Source: Trametes villosa (taxonomy: Eukaryota > Basidiomycota > Agaricomycetes > Polyporales > Polyporaceae). From it: 64,000 bases of DNA. A program made the position numbers and the translations under genes. The stretch covers positions 2,294,001 through 2,358,000 of the forward strand of contig PUDQ02000003.1 in NCBI GenBank assembly GCA_002964805.2, written 5' to 3'. The first letter of the stretch is position 1. Each line of letters opens with the position of its first letter. This document shows positions 1 through 10,975 of the stretch, in pieces. The notes beneath the pieces were generated by a model that saw nothing but the letters and a program-made list of their open reading frames with translations, did not search any database and was not told the origin of the DNA.

Positions 1-1074
1 GCGAAACCGACGAAACCGCGCAGATGTTGGGCCAGAACGTCGGCGAAACCCTCTTGATTCCTGTACATACGTTAGCTCTTGTGCGGCGTAGACAATATAT
101 ATGGTACTTACTCGAGGTATGCCGCGGGATCCGTCAGGCGGCTGTCCTTCGCCTCCTGGGCCTTCGAAATCCATTCGGCCTGTTCTTCAGCAGTTAGGGC
201 GCGGAACAGCTCGGCCTTGGCCTGCTGGCGCGCTCCGATAGTTCCTCCCAGCTCCTCGCGGCGGCGCTCGACCTGATCCTTGTGAGCGGCCGCCCACAGA
301 TTGGAGGCCGCCGGAGCGCGCGTCTTGAGGTTCTTCAGGAGAGGAGCCAGCTCGTGCTTGGATCGCGGCGGCTTGCCATCTCCATCGGCGAGTGGCTCAT
401 CTTTGACATCACCCTCCGCGTCATCGCGTGCGAGCTTCTCCTGCTTGCGACGTGCGGCCATCCGGTTCTTGAACCATATATGAATGCGCTGTGTATTCCG
501 TGTTAGTGGGGAAAGAGGGTGAGCGCGGTGATTAGCTAACCTCTTCCATGTCGCCGTCGGTCTCGCCTTCGAAGGTGAAGTGCTTGAGGCATTCCGTGGC
601 TATTTGCGTCTCGCGCGTCGTACGCGCCTCGACGTTGTCGAACGCGCAGATTTCATCGAGGAACTTTGTAAGCCACGCCGCGGCGTCGCGGCCTTCAGTG
701 CGCCACTCAAAGCGGGCAGCGCGGGAGCCACGGGCGGGTCCAGTGTGAGGTAGCGCTGCACGCTTCTTGTGCGGTTTGCGCGCGCGGGGTATGTTCTCCT
801 CGTCGGACTCATCGGGTGGCGTGTCGACCGCGCGCTCCTTGCCCTTCGACTTCTTCCGTGGCTGAGGTACCTCGTCGTCCTCCTCCTCAGGCGCGTGCGC
901 GCGCTTCTTGGACTTCTTGGCTGTCTCGGGACTGGGGGTATCAGGCGTTTTTTCCTCCGCCTCTGTCGGGCCTGAATCGCGCTTCTTCAGCCTGGAGGTT
1001 CGTGGCTGGGAGGCGTCATCTTCGTCTTCGATGTCGGAGGAGTTGACAATCGGTCGGCGTCGCGGCTTGGACAT
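1..1074 (-). CDS. HMG-like protein with WFKNR helix, transposon-cluster gene (partial, runs off left edge)
   Basis: Three exons read on the minus strand: 1074-541, 488-112 and 60 to the window edge. The introns (540-489, 111-61) have GT-AG ends and join in frame, and the first has a CTAAC branch-like site. The first 110 residues are charged, with acidic runs and KKSKK/KKRA nuclear-localisation-like patches. Across the first junction lies RIHIWFKNRMAARRKQEK, which recalls the recognition helix of a homeodomain (WFxNR). After it comes a segment with SNLWAAAHKDQVE and FRALTAEEQAEW, the spacing of an HMG-box-like fold. I infer a nuclear DNA-binding accessory protein. HMG-like proteins are known from neighbourhoods of fungal KDZ transposons, but no specific role can be read here. 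The C-terminus lies outside the window. The gene structure is well supported and the function is weak. Confidence 0.7.
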
Positions 1075-1539
1075 CTTGGCTGAGTGGTCGCGTCGAGAGG
1101 AGAGTGGGGAATCTCAGGATGGTGAGGGCGTGCTGAGAGAAGCAGTAATGGAGGATCCCGCGGGCCACGCGTACAAACAGGCCACTTGCCTGTCAGGACC
1201 ATGCGCGGCGTTGCCTATTCGAGTTAAGGCCACACGCGGTTGGTTTTGTGCGGTTGGTATTGTCGCCAACCGCGTTGACCGAACCGCGTCCTACCGCAGT
1301 GCAGGCCCATGCGCCGCCACCGCGGTCCAAGCGCGTGACGTCAGCGCAATCGAGCGCATTGTCCGATCGCGTCGATCGCCGATTAGCTTTTTGTCCCTCG
1401 ATCGCCGATTTGCCCTCGGTGCCTGATCGGATCGACGCGTACGTCATCTGTGGCCGCAGGACTGGTACTGAAGTGCGCGAAAGTAAAGTACTGCGCGGGA
1501 CGGTGCCATAAATGTGATAGTAATAGTACGTGGAATACA
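1075..1539. promoter_or_regulatory. intergenic region upstream of the HMG-like gene
   Basis: This interval holds the 5' flank of the gene starting at 1074 and the 3' flank of the gene ending at 1540. It contains a perfect 10-bp inverted repeat, ACGCGGTTGG at 1234-1243 and CCAACCGCGT at 1266-1275. A CGATCGCCGATT motif is repeated near 1375-1406. No ORF here is convincing. Promoter function is inferred from position only. Confidence 0.35.
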
Positions 1540-3064
1540 CTACTCGTCGTCAAAGAGGACAATAACTTCCTGGCCGTCCTCAACCCGCATGCGCAGCGGC
1601 TTCTCCTCAACCTTGGGAATGACTGCTTCATCATCCGAGATCTCGATGACCTCTGCATGGTCCTGGTGCAGATTCTGTGCGCTCGCGCCCGCACCGCTGC
1701 GGCGGTCATTGCGGTGGCGCATCCGCTTCGCCGGGGACACGAGGGCAGGGGACCTCGCGCGGCGTTTGCCAAGCGCTTTGCGCGAGACACTCGGACCAGC
1801 CTCCGCGCCACCGTGGTCCTCCACCTTGGGCCCGAGCGCTTTCGCCGCCCAGTGCCTGCGCACCATCTCCATTGCGTCCGGTAGATCGGGCGAGGAGACC
1901 GGAGACAAAGAGAGACGGTCGCGGGGTGGGGTGCTGGGGCGGTGCCACGGAGAGTTCGAAGCGCCGGGAGTGGCCTGTCCGGCGGAAGAAGGGGACGAGG
2001 GGCGAAGCGGGGAAGAAGACGGGAACGCATCCAGCTCCGCGGTGTGGTCGAGCAGAGATGGGAGGCGGCGCTGAAGTGGGCTGCCGCCGGGCGCGGGGGC
2101 GAGCAGAGCGCGGGGTGAGCGCACTGGTGCGACGAGCCGCTGATACTCGGCGAGTTCGGGCATGTCGAAGACGTCCTCGGCCTTGTAAAGCACCGCCCGT
2201 TCTGCGGGGAAGTACTGCGGCTCGTGAGGCTTCGGATATTCCGACCAGCGCCGCGTGTCGCTGATCCACTGGAGGAAGGTCGGCTTGTGGCGAGCACTTC
2301 GGTCTACACCTAGGATCTCGTCGAGTTTGGGCTGCCGGAACGCGAATTGGACGCGTTCGCCTTCATCGCGTGGGATGCCGTCCGCGGTGAGCTCGAGCGG
2401 TGGCTTGCCGTTCTGAGATCATCATTAGACTGCGACCACAATGCGAAGTAGCACCAACATACCTCGGTATAGACGTACACCATCACCGTAGTGACGGGGT
2501 TCCGAGGACGGCCGGGCTGGTTGGAGGATGCCGCGGTGGCGGTGGAGCGCGCGCGAGATTGCGAGTTGGTTATGGAGCCGCCGTTCGCAGGCGTCGCCGG
2601 TCCACCCGCAGTGGGAGGTGGCCATATGTCGTCGCCCTCGCGCAGGCGAAAGCTCCACAGCAGACAGTTGGTGGCGTTGTCTTTGTTGTTGTATGGAGCC
2701 ATCTCGAGCTCGGCGAGCCTGTTGAAAAGGTCGATGCGGTTGGCCTTGGACATTTGCAGGGGAAGAGGAGAGCGGTGGATATGACAGGGGTGCGGGCGGT
2801 CGTTCTCATCCTTGGCGGGACACTGGACGGAGCATTAACACATGGCCGTTCTGTATCCCCATGGGCCGTACTCACAATTTCGTACACCACCCCAACGTTG
2901 ACGAAGCTCTTTGAGCCGTACGACGCCTGGTACAGGTGCGTCGCGCCTCGGGCGCACATGCGCAGCGCGTTCTTGAGCTCGGATTTCGAGGGAAGGCGAG
3001 CATTCACCATATTCTTCACGCGGGGGTCGCTGCCCGCGACAGACATCATGGCGGGGCGGGGCAT
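1540..3064 (-). CDS. hypothetical protein with two C-terminal SUMO-interaction-like motifs
   Basis: Three exons: 3064-2876, 2810-2463 and 2412-1540. The introns are 65 and 50 nt and all joins are phase 0, giving 469 residues. The first intron ends in AAG, a rarer acceptor; it was chosen because it keeps a continuous frame through DENDRPHPCHIH into SKANRIDLF. The N-terminal 180 residues look globular (VNVGVVYEI, NCLLWSFRLREGDDIW, VMVYVYTE). Residues 250-430 are low-complexity and Ser/Pro/Arg-rich. The tail carries VIEISDDE (434-441) and ends VIVLFDDE (462-469), both hydrophobic cores followed by acids, as in SUMO-interaction motifs. No catalytic domain is recognised. It lies between the HMG-like gene and the KDZ transposase and may be transposon cargo. 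SUMO binding is inference. Confidence 0.65.
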
Positions 3065-3345
3065 ACGGCGCGGGGGAGATGGAGGCGAGGATGTGTGGGT
3101 GAATGTATGAGCACGTCGTGCAGCGGTCGCCTCTTATGAGCGCAGGACAATGAGCCGACGAGGACCAAGCGCGGTATGTACGCATAGCACCGTACGCATA
3201 GGCCACACCGACCGAATCTCGATACAGGGGAAGCGGCACTTTGCGCATCATCTATCGCGCGAGGAACTGCTGGTACTGGACGCTAATACACTATGTACAG
3301 GAATGGAGCGTATGCGTAGCGTGTAAGTAAACACACAGGGCGAGC

Positions 3346-3801
3346 CTATGCCTGGGCGTTGTGCGAGCCTGGTCTCTCCCTGGGCAGACGCGGGAACTCG
3401 GGGACGTAGGAGTCGTTCCGAATTCCCGGGTGGAACACCAAGTTCCACCGTAGTCGTGCTTGCGAAAAAGGAAGGTTGTCAGCGATAAGGAGGGGTGGTA
3501 CGCGCACCGTGCCCGCGTTGGACCCCCAGACTGGCCTGCCCGCCTCCAGGGCTATTTCTCCGGTTGATGCGTGTTGTAATGCGGCATTGGTGCGGTTTTC
3601 TTCTGGGTCGGGTAGTAGGCGTGCAGAGATTGTACAAGAGGGGAAGCACAGAGACCAGACGTTGTGTGTGTGAGTGCTGGTGGAGGTGGTGGACGACGAG
3701 GCGGCAGGACGAAGGAGTGTTGGCGCCGAACGCGTCGAAATCTCTAAGTCCAGCACTTGCCTCTTCCGGGCTGGCTCATACAGCGTCTGAAACTCCGACA
3801 T
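3346..3801 (-). CDS. small hypothetical protein (doubtful)
   Basis: This is a single uninterrupted frame of 151 codons starting MSEFQTLYEPARKRQ. The second half (GRPVWGSNAGTVRVPPLLIA, then RLRWNLVFHPG) reads more like protein than the Ser/Thr-rich middle, which could hide an intron. The gene faces away from the one beginning at 4289. No family was recognised, and codon use does not settle the matter. It could be a spurious frame in GC-rich DNA or a fragment of a spliced gene. Confidence 0.35.
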   Translation of the reverse strand: MSEFQTLYEPARKRQVLDLEISTRSAPTLLRPAASSSTTSTSTHTHNVWSLCFPSCTISARLLPDPEENRTNAALQHASTGEIALEAGRPVWGSNAGTVRVPPLLIADNLPFSQARLRWNLVFHPGIRNDSYVPEFPRLPRERPGSHNAQA

Positions 3802-4288
3802 TAGTCAGACTTCATCGGAGTTCATGGCGGACCTCCTGAAACCTTGAATTTCAAGCGGGTCCGCTGCTCGAGCGGATCACGCGGAAGGCTGCGACACTTC
3901 GACGTTTTCGCGTCTGGAGCTCCTGCTCGCCGCATATTGCTCCCTCGCACTCTCCTCCTCTGCCCCCATCGCATTCCCTCGCCTGCACCCACGCGGCACC
4001 CAGACTGTCTTTCGGTAAGCAAACTTGACCTGCGACGGTCACGAACATACGCTAACACGGCACGTCTTTCGGCTCACAAGCGACAACTGCCAGGCTGCGC
4101 CGGTCCTCCTAGCACCAGTCAAACATCCCCGTCCCTCCCTCCCTCTTTGCAGGTATCCAGAACGTCTCTTAAGACCTCTGGATACTTGTACCCCCGGTGA
4201 CTTGGTGTCACCCGGGCCTCCTTCAAGAACGCCCCGCCGTCCAGGACAACCTCAAGCCGCTCCCCATCCGCTCGGACAGTATCGTACC
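3802..4288. promoter_or_regulatory. divergent intergenic region
   Basis: This 487-bp spacer separates the minus-strand ORF starting at 3801 from the plus-strand gene starting at 4289. The stretch 4105-4160 is rich in CCTCCCT pyrimidine runs, a common feature of basidiomycete promoters. No clear TATA box or repeat was seen. It is called regulatory only because the flanking genes diverge. Confidence 0.3.
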
Positions 4289-6358
4289 ATGCCTCCCCTG
4301 CGTGAACAGTCTGGGACCACCGGTAAGCACATGTGCCTTTGTATACAGGATTTTTCCCAATAACATCTACAGGACTCTGGACGTGGGCGGATGCTCTTGC
4401 CGCTGCGCCGACCTCCGACGACCTGTGGGTTATCACGTCGCCGAACGTCAATTACATCCCCAAACCCCCAATCGGCATCGTCGAGGTCATCTTGCGTTCG
4501 GACTGTAGATACGGAATAGTCGATCCCATCCAGTACCCCCAGCTGTACACCGAGGGCTGGGAGTATCTATGTATGATAGCACGCCCGGATCCGTATCGCC
4601 TGAACGACCGCGCCTTGTCCTACACTCCGACCCGGGATGACTTCGTCCTCCAGCAAGGATCGATTATCAAGTGCCTGGGACTGCTTCGTCCGGAGGTCGT
4701 ACAACCCCTGAGCGACGCCGTCGATCAGCTCCAGTGCGCCATCGCCGACCTTCCGCACGTCGATCCGCATCTCGGCTGGCTCGACATCGCCATGCACCAA
4801 TTGCGCGATCGTCTGCGCCGCTTCCCTTGCACTTTCCGCGACGTAACCATGCAGCTCCGCGAAACGCAAAGGTACTGCCTGATGGCGCGCGCATATCTCG
4901 ATTTTATGAAGCTCGACGTGCCTGCCATCGGTGTCCATCCCCACCCGGTCCAGGAAGGCTTAATGGGGGCCTTCAGCACGGACCCGGCGATCGTGCAGCG
5001 CCTGTTCGCCGCCGGCGTGCCTGTCTGGTACGTGCGCACGGACGTGTCTGTGCTCGCGGACGACCGGGTCCGTGCAGTCGTCCTGCTCAGGGAGCCGACC
5101 GAGATTTGCACAACCATCGGCGAGGAGCGAGGGGCGGTCCTGTACAGAGGGCTTGTCGGGGCGAAACATCTCGCGGCAATGGCCCGCGGTGGGCACACGT
5201 ATCTCGACATTTGCCGTGCGCCCCTCCTCGCGGTGGACGAGGATGGTGGATACGCCTCACCCATCGGGCAGAAGCAACACAAGCGGAACGCACGCGGGGA
5301 GCCCTCTCAAACGTTGGGGCCAGTTCGCAACAACGGGCGGCGCGGTGACCGGGCAGATCGGGGCGGAGGATCAGCGGCACCTTGTGAGTAAGACATATCA
5401 CCTTGTGTACGAGTCGTTAATGCTGCCTGCAGATTCGACCCCTCACCCCACTCAAGTGCGGGGCATCAACAAATTCGAGCCCACGGTTCACGAGTGGATG
5501 CCCGAAGCGTTGAGCTCCTGGCAGAAGGCCATGGCTGCGGTCGACCTCTCGAAGCCCGCGAAGCCCCTGTCCAAAATGTGGGGATACTGGATTCCCGAGC
5601 CCGGCCTACTGCTCCGACCATCGACGACGGACCGGCGAGATCGATACGTCGTCAACTGGGTTCGTCTACGATCGGCCTGGCTCTACATTCTTCGAATGCG
5701 GCAAGCCCGCGTCACGAAGGTGCCGACGCAGTGGTGGCGCGACATCCTGTACGGGGCTACGGGCCAGGGCGAGAAGGACGAGACCAAACGGACCGCGCAA
5801 CGGTGGCGCCAGATCGAAGACGTGTTCGGTCAGGCGTTCGACCGCGTTGACTTCGATCCATCGCCGTCTGGAGCACCACTCTGGTTCGGGAAAGCGATCT
5901 CCACGCTCAATACCGCCACCTGCCGCCCGATCATCTGGGAAGTCTGCGAGCTCGGGTTCCGGCACAAACTGTTGGCACTCGACCGCCTACTGGTCACGTC
6001 GCGGGGGACTGGAAGGACAGAAGAACACCGGGAAGTCCTTTTGGGCGAGATCTTCCCCGACCGGGGTGTATTCGGCGTGTATGCACTCCCAAACGTCGAC
6101 AAGGACCTCGGCGTGACGGCTGGGTTAGGAGCCGACCTGCCCCACCGGCGTGTGGGAGCTCTGGAGGCATTCCGTCGTGTGCTCGCTCGTTGGCCGCGTT
6201 GTCCCCCATCCATTCACGCGGCCCCTGCGTTCGGCACCCACCTCAAACCTGCAGAAATACTAGCTCGTGAGGAGGAGCTCGCCACGTTCTATGTCAACAC
6301 GTTCTTCGAGCACGCCGGTCGAGCCCCCATAGTCCCGCATCGGTTCCCGCACGTCTAA
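4289..6358 (+). CDS. 656-residue agaricomycete hypothetical protein in the KDZ cluster
   Basis: Three exons: 4289-4322, 4373-5383 and 5433-6358, with introns of 50 and 49 nt. Phases are consistent and yield 656 residues. The start ATG at 4289 gives MPPLREQSGTTG, joining GLWTWADALAAA. Recognisable stretches are GIVDPIQYP, a helical block at about 120-190 rich in RDRLRRFPCTFRDV-type residues, GVPVWYVRTD at 226-235, and a C-terminal half with MWGYWIPEPGLLLRP, VPTQWWRDILYG and FRHKLLALDRLL. Proteins with a G-(I/V)-PVW core are, to my knowledge, repeated uncharacterised proteins in agaricomycete genomes. No catalytic signature, membrane segment or signal peptide is visible. The exon 2 end (about 5290-5383) is basic and low-complexity, so the splice there is less certain. 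The gene is co-oriented with the KDZ transposase 490 bp downstream. Confidence 0.75.
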
Positions 6359-6849
6359 GTAGATATCAACGCGGACTGTAGTAGTACAACCTCTGTATAT
6401 ACCTTGTAGATGTCCGTCTAATTACATCGTGCTAATATGTACGCGGTATCGCAAAGAACAAGTAGAGTACCGGGGTGGGGCGGCGGACGGCTACAGCAGC
6501 GCTCAGTAGTAGTGCACTGGCGTCGGGGAAGGGGGCGCAGCACACCTACGGACGCTTGGGCCGCCCGGGTGGAGTAGACGAGGACTATGGCGAGCCAGGT
6601 CTATGCGCCCCCGCAGTGCTTGGGCCGGCGTGTGTCCTCCGGCGCGCTGTCGTGCATGGGCCGCGGTGACTACCCCCGGACAAAGAAGGTCTCACTCTTC
6701 ATTCCCCATCCCTGGCTGGGTCTATGCGTCACCCTAGGAGGCGGCCGAGGCTTTGCTGCCCCTCTCTTCTATCCCTCTAGCAATAGCCACCGTCTGGCAT
6801 CTCTGTATGCTCGACTCCGCCTCCCCGCGAACGCTAGGACGGTTCTCCG
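6359..6849. other. intergenic region upstream of the KDZ transposase
   Basis: This 491-bp spacer contains the 3' end of the preceding gene and the 5' flank of the transposase. The first 100 bp are AT-richer (GTATATACCTTGTAGATG near 6394). I saw no convincing ORF, repeat or TATA box. Confidence 0.35.
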
Positions 6850-9800
6850 ATGTATCAACGAGCCCGAGGGAAGAAGCTGGGCGCGGGTATCGCCCGCGGG
6901 TTCGACCATCGCCGCCCTGTGGCCAAGGCCTCGAAATCGGAGGTTGACAGTCATGGCCACCGGACTGTGGTCGAAAAGCAGCTGGAGTACGATACCCCGG
7001 GGCCCTCGCGGAAGAGGCCGCGCATGGAGGAGGACACGCCCACGAGTGCGACGAGCTCGTTGGATCCCGTGCCCGACGCCGACGGAGGCGACGCCGACGA
7101 TGATGGCATGCATGGAGAGCAGGCGTCCGCCACAGGGCCACAACCGGACGCATCGAACGCGAAACCGCCGCGCGAGAAGAAGGTGCGTGTCGCGCCCACG
7201 TCGCAGATTCTTTGCTAATAGCCTTTGCTCAGAACACCCCGTCGTACCAGATGAGACAGTGGTTGATCCGCGAGGGCGACATCCTCGCTCGACTCTTACA
7301 GCGCGAGCAAGACCCCGACATAGGGAAGCTCTGTGCGTGTGGCCTTCGCCCAGCGATTGCCCGTTGTCAAGAGTGCGGACAGAAGAGTCCGCAGTGCGAG
7401 CAATGCATCGTCCGTGACCACCGCCACCTGCATTACCACTGGATCGACCGTTGGAACGGACGACACTTCGAACGCGTCGACCTGGCGGAACTAGGCCACA
7501 TACTGTACCTCGGCCACCGCGACAAGCCCTGTCCCAACGCCTCCAGGACGGCCCGCGCGATGTACTTTGTCGTAGTACACACGAACGGCGTCCACCGCTG
7601 TCAAATCCAGTACTGTCAATGCGCAGGGCACGACGAACAGGTCTATCAGCTCATAACCGCGGGATTATGGCCATCCAGCCTCGAGCGTCCCGAGACCGCC
7701 TTCACGCAAGATCTTCTTCGCCACTGGCACCTCGACTGGGATGTGTCGCACAAGAGCGCACAGGACTTCTATCGCGTTTTGCAGCGCCTCACGAACAACG
7801 CGGCTCCGGAGACCGTTGAGGTGCGTACGATGTTGAACTTAGTGCCCCTAACCAAGCGTCGAACTCATTATCTATCTAGGATCGATACAAGGACCTCCTG
7901 AGTGCGTCGCGTTTGTGGCGCCACCTCACCATGGTCAAGCGGTCGGGGCGGTATCACGGCCTGCTTCTCCCTCATCGCCCACAGCGCACAATCACCGTGC
8001 CATGCTTCACCTGCCCCTGGCCGGACTTCAACCTGCCTGAGAATTGGAAGGAGACTCCGGAACACCTCAAGTCAGTCCGGTGTTTACGTGCGCCAGTGCG
8101 TCTTATTAACCGCATTGTCTGTATAGGTACATCTATCGCATTGTCATCGGGTGTGATGGAAACCACAGCTTGCACAAGAAGGCCAAGCGAGAGGACCCGG
8201 ACGACATCAGCCTCACCGTCGACCAGGGGTACTTTGTGAACCACGAGAAGATGTCCCAATATCTGGAGAAGAGTTACGAGAACGAGGACACGGTATGTCC
8301 GCGCGCTCACTCCTCCGCCGCGCCTAGCTAACGTCATTTAGCTGCAAACCTGCAGCGGCTTCCAGGTGCTGAAAACTTTGCGGCCAGGGAAGTTCCGATT
8401 CCTGGTCGTCAGCGGGATCATCGGGACGTTTTGTAAGCATGTTCTATTCCGCTCGGAAGGCATCGTGGACATGCAAACCGGGGAACGGTAAGACCACATC
8501 AGGCCCCATTGTTTTGGCCGTGGCTCACGCTTTGTCCGCAGGAGTGGCCACTCATTGTACGCGATCATCGGCGCCCTGCGAGGCACCGAACTACTCGAGC
8601 AGCGTGCCCTGACATACGACGTTGCTTGCATCATTATTCGCAACATGCTCAAACGATGTCGCGAATACTTCCCCGCCATGGTCCCCATCGTCGAGAAGCT
8701 CATGATACTCCTACCCAAACTCCACCTCTACGCCCACAAGGACTTGTGTCAGATAGTCTACGCCCTCGCATTCACATCCGGTTTCGGTCTGTCTCACGGC
8801 GAAGGCGTCGAGACCCCTTGGGCCGAGTTCAACATCGCAGGTCTCCCAACGCGTGAGATGACCGCGGGCGGACGCCACGACGCGCTGACGGACTTGTTCA
8901 ACTTCTGGAATTGGTGCAAAGTCGAGCGGATGGGTACGCGCACGTTGTTTGTACCGTCTTTCAGAGCTGACCGCGAATACACAGCGTCTTTCCTTGCTAA
9001 GAAGCTCACCGAAGCGTACGACGGACAGCGCCGAACGACACGATACTTCGCCGGTTTGACAGCTCTCGCGGGCCCTGCCACGGTGGCAGCATGGCTGCAA
9101 ATCCCATTCGACAGCGAAGCCCCCACCCCGCTGACGTTCAGGGAGAAGGAGGCAGCTTTCGCGTCAAGCCCCTTCCTGGTCAATCGCACCGATCGTCAGT
9201 ACTCTGACACCTCGCACTTGTAACGAGTGGCTAAGATGATCACAGTGCCCAGCGCCACTAGCGCGTACACCGTCCTGATCGAGGCACACCGCGATAACCC
9301 GCAGACGCACACTCGGCAGGTCCTCAGTCACCTGCGCAAGGAATATGCGAACTTCCTCAGGACGGCTCTGGACCTCGAGCAGGAAATGTGCGCGCTGCGG
9401 CTATAACTTAGCGGTGGAGGATACTGACTGTAGCCACAGGTTAGCGCTGCGGGACAAGGACACGCTGAAGAAGGCGGCTGCCCAGGGCGAGCTTGTCGAC
9501 GACAACGCCGTCGCCTGCACGACCTGGACAGCCTGGCGGAAGAAGGTTGATCAGTGGCGAGTCATCCAACGCAAGCTGATGCCCGGTCTCTGGACGGAAG
9601 CCTCAACCTCCGACAACGTACCAGCCTCGACCGATGCCGACGACACTCCAGATGACGCAGACGAGGACGACGAGGAGTACGTGGACGAAGGCCCGGCTGC
9701 ATCCGCGAGCTCGGTGGCCACGGGTTCTGGGTCGCCTTCGAAGGCGCAGGAAGTGCTCGGCCTGCCGTCCGACCTCAGCGCTGCTGAGAGGCAAGAGTTC

Positions 9801-10767
9801 AATGTGGAGACACTGGGCGAGTACGAGCGCCATTTATGCATAGGGCAGGCGTTCGACCTGCTCGACGACGTGCGCAGTGCTGTCAAGCATCTCGCCGCAT
9901 ACATCGCAGAGAAGCAAGACGCCGGGCATACGACCAAGGACAACACACGGTCAGCAGATGTCTCCAAGTTCTCCCGCGCCCACTGCACACGCGTCGCGAA
10001 GCGGTACAACTACGTATACGACCGGATCCTCGCACTGCGTGCTCATCCACCCTCGAAAACGGACCCGGACTTCTACCTCAAGCGCATCGACCTCGACCAC
10101 GACCTGACCATCACCAACCTCAAGGTCGCGCGCGAGAAGGGCGATAGTCGGCGCTCCGGTTCGTGGATCTGGTGGGCATTCGAGGACGCGATGGAGTCGT
10201 GCGGTCCCGCGCGTGCAGCGGGCAAACGGAAGAGGGCAGCGGACAATGCACGCGCTGACGTCCAGGAGCAACCCGAGGATCCTACCAGTTGGCGTGCGTA
10301 TGCAGCTCCGCCTTGGACGTGTCTAGCACTGACATCCATGACGTGCATCAGTCGATAGGGCTCAATGGTTCCGCGCTTGGCAAGAGAAGCTGCGATACAA
10401 TGAGGCCGTCAATATCGTCTGCGCCGACTTCCGTGCAACCATCCGAGGCTACGATCACATGGCGCGGCTGTGGCTGGCGGCGGCTACGCGTGCGGGTTCT
10501 CAGCCCGGCGAATCAGCGTATGCCCATCAACACCATACCATGTTCAGCCGCATGCGCGATGAATGCCAGGCTCTCTACGACGGTGCGCGCAAGCCTGGCG
10601 TCGCGGGCGACACCATTGACCAGAGCAAGGTAGAGTACTCATCCTTCCGCTACACTAGTATTCGACTAACTCGCATACAGTCTATAAGGGATGAGCTTGC
10701 CAAGCAGGCTCGCAACTCAGACATGGAGCAATGGACATCGGTTCTTCATTCGTTACACATGGACTAA
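6850..10767 (+). CDS. KDZ-superfamily DNA transposase with CxC2 zinc cluster
   Basis: Ten exons: 6850-7182, 7233-7820, 7880-8070, 8127-8292, 8342-8487, 8542-9194, 9246-9387, 9440-10297, 10359-10629, 10681-10767. All junctions are GT-AG and in phase, giving 1144 residues. The N-terminus is charged, with a KRPRMEED patch. The CxC2-type cluster has C145, C147, C156, C159, C166, C169, H206 and C211, followed by HTNGVHRCQIQYCQC (C239, C241). The KDZ core shows GCDGNHSLHKKAKRED (D381), MQTGER, TYDVAC (D501), LPKLHLYAHKDLCQ, GEGVETPW (561-568), REMTAGGRHDAL and FWNWCKVERMG. The C-terminal part has LGLPSDLSAAERQ, WIWWAFEDA and AAQWFRAWQEKLRYNEA, also typical. KDZ elements are cut-and-paste DNA transposons of fungi and other eukaryotes. 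No stop or frameshift was found, so the gene may be functional. The element's ends were not identified. Confidence 0.93.
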
Positions 10768-10975
10768 TAGATACCCAAGTTTGGCCGGGCCGACTACTAG
10801 AGTTATGCTGATAGAAGACTGTACAACACCCTGATACTAATCTGTACCTACTCGAACTAATCTGTACTTAATCCTTCGCAATTAACGCTACTGTCTGTCC
10901 CTCTGACCCTCGAGGACGGACTTAATCCTGACTTAATCGCGTGATCGGACGGACTGACTCTAATTTTCCAGCCCT
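10768..10975. other. convergent intergenic spacer
   Basis: A 208-bp AT-richer spacer lies between the 3' ends of two converging genes. It carries a near-duplicated ACTAATCTGTAC motif (about 10834 and 10856) followed by repeated CTTAATC steps. It probably holds both polyadenylation regions, judging from position only. Confidence 0.35.

Noticed and set aside
1383..2297. Long minus-strand frames (304 and 187 codons) overlapping 1540-3064
   Set aside because: They are Arg/Ser/Pro-rich shadows of the spliced gene, which has consistent introns and ends in clear motifs.
5072..5383. A second frame (RWGQFATTGGAVTGQIG) open through the end of exon 2 of the 4289 gene
   Set aside because: Using it would need an extra unseen frame change. 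The chosen splice at 5384-5432 joins the two strong frames directly, though this short stretch stays uncertain.
6587..7417. 276-codon plus-strand frame over the start of the KDZ gene
   Set aside because: It is low-complexity and Arg-rich and overlaps the transposase exons in another frame.
9224..9440. Separate gene after the stop at 9221-9223 downstream of the KDZ core
   Set aside because: A GT donor at 9195 and an AG at 9245 bypass the stop and continue in frame into sequence typical of the KDZ C-terminus.
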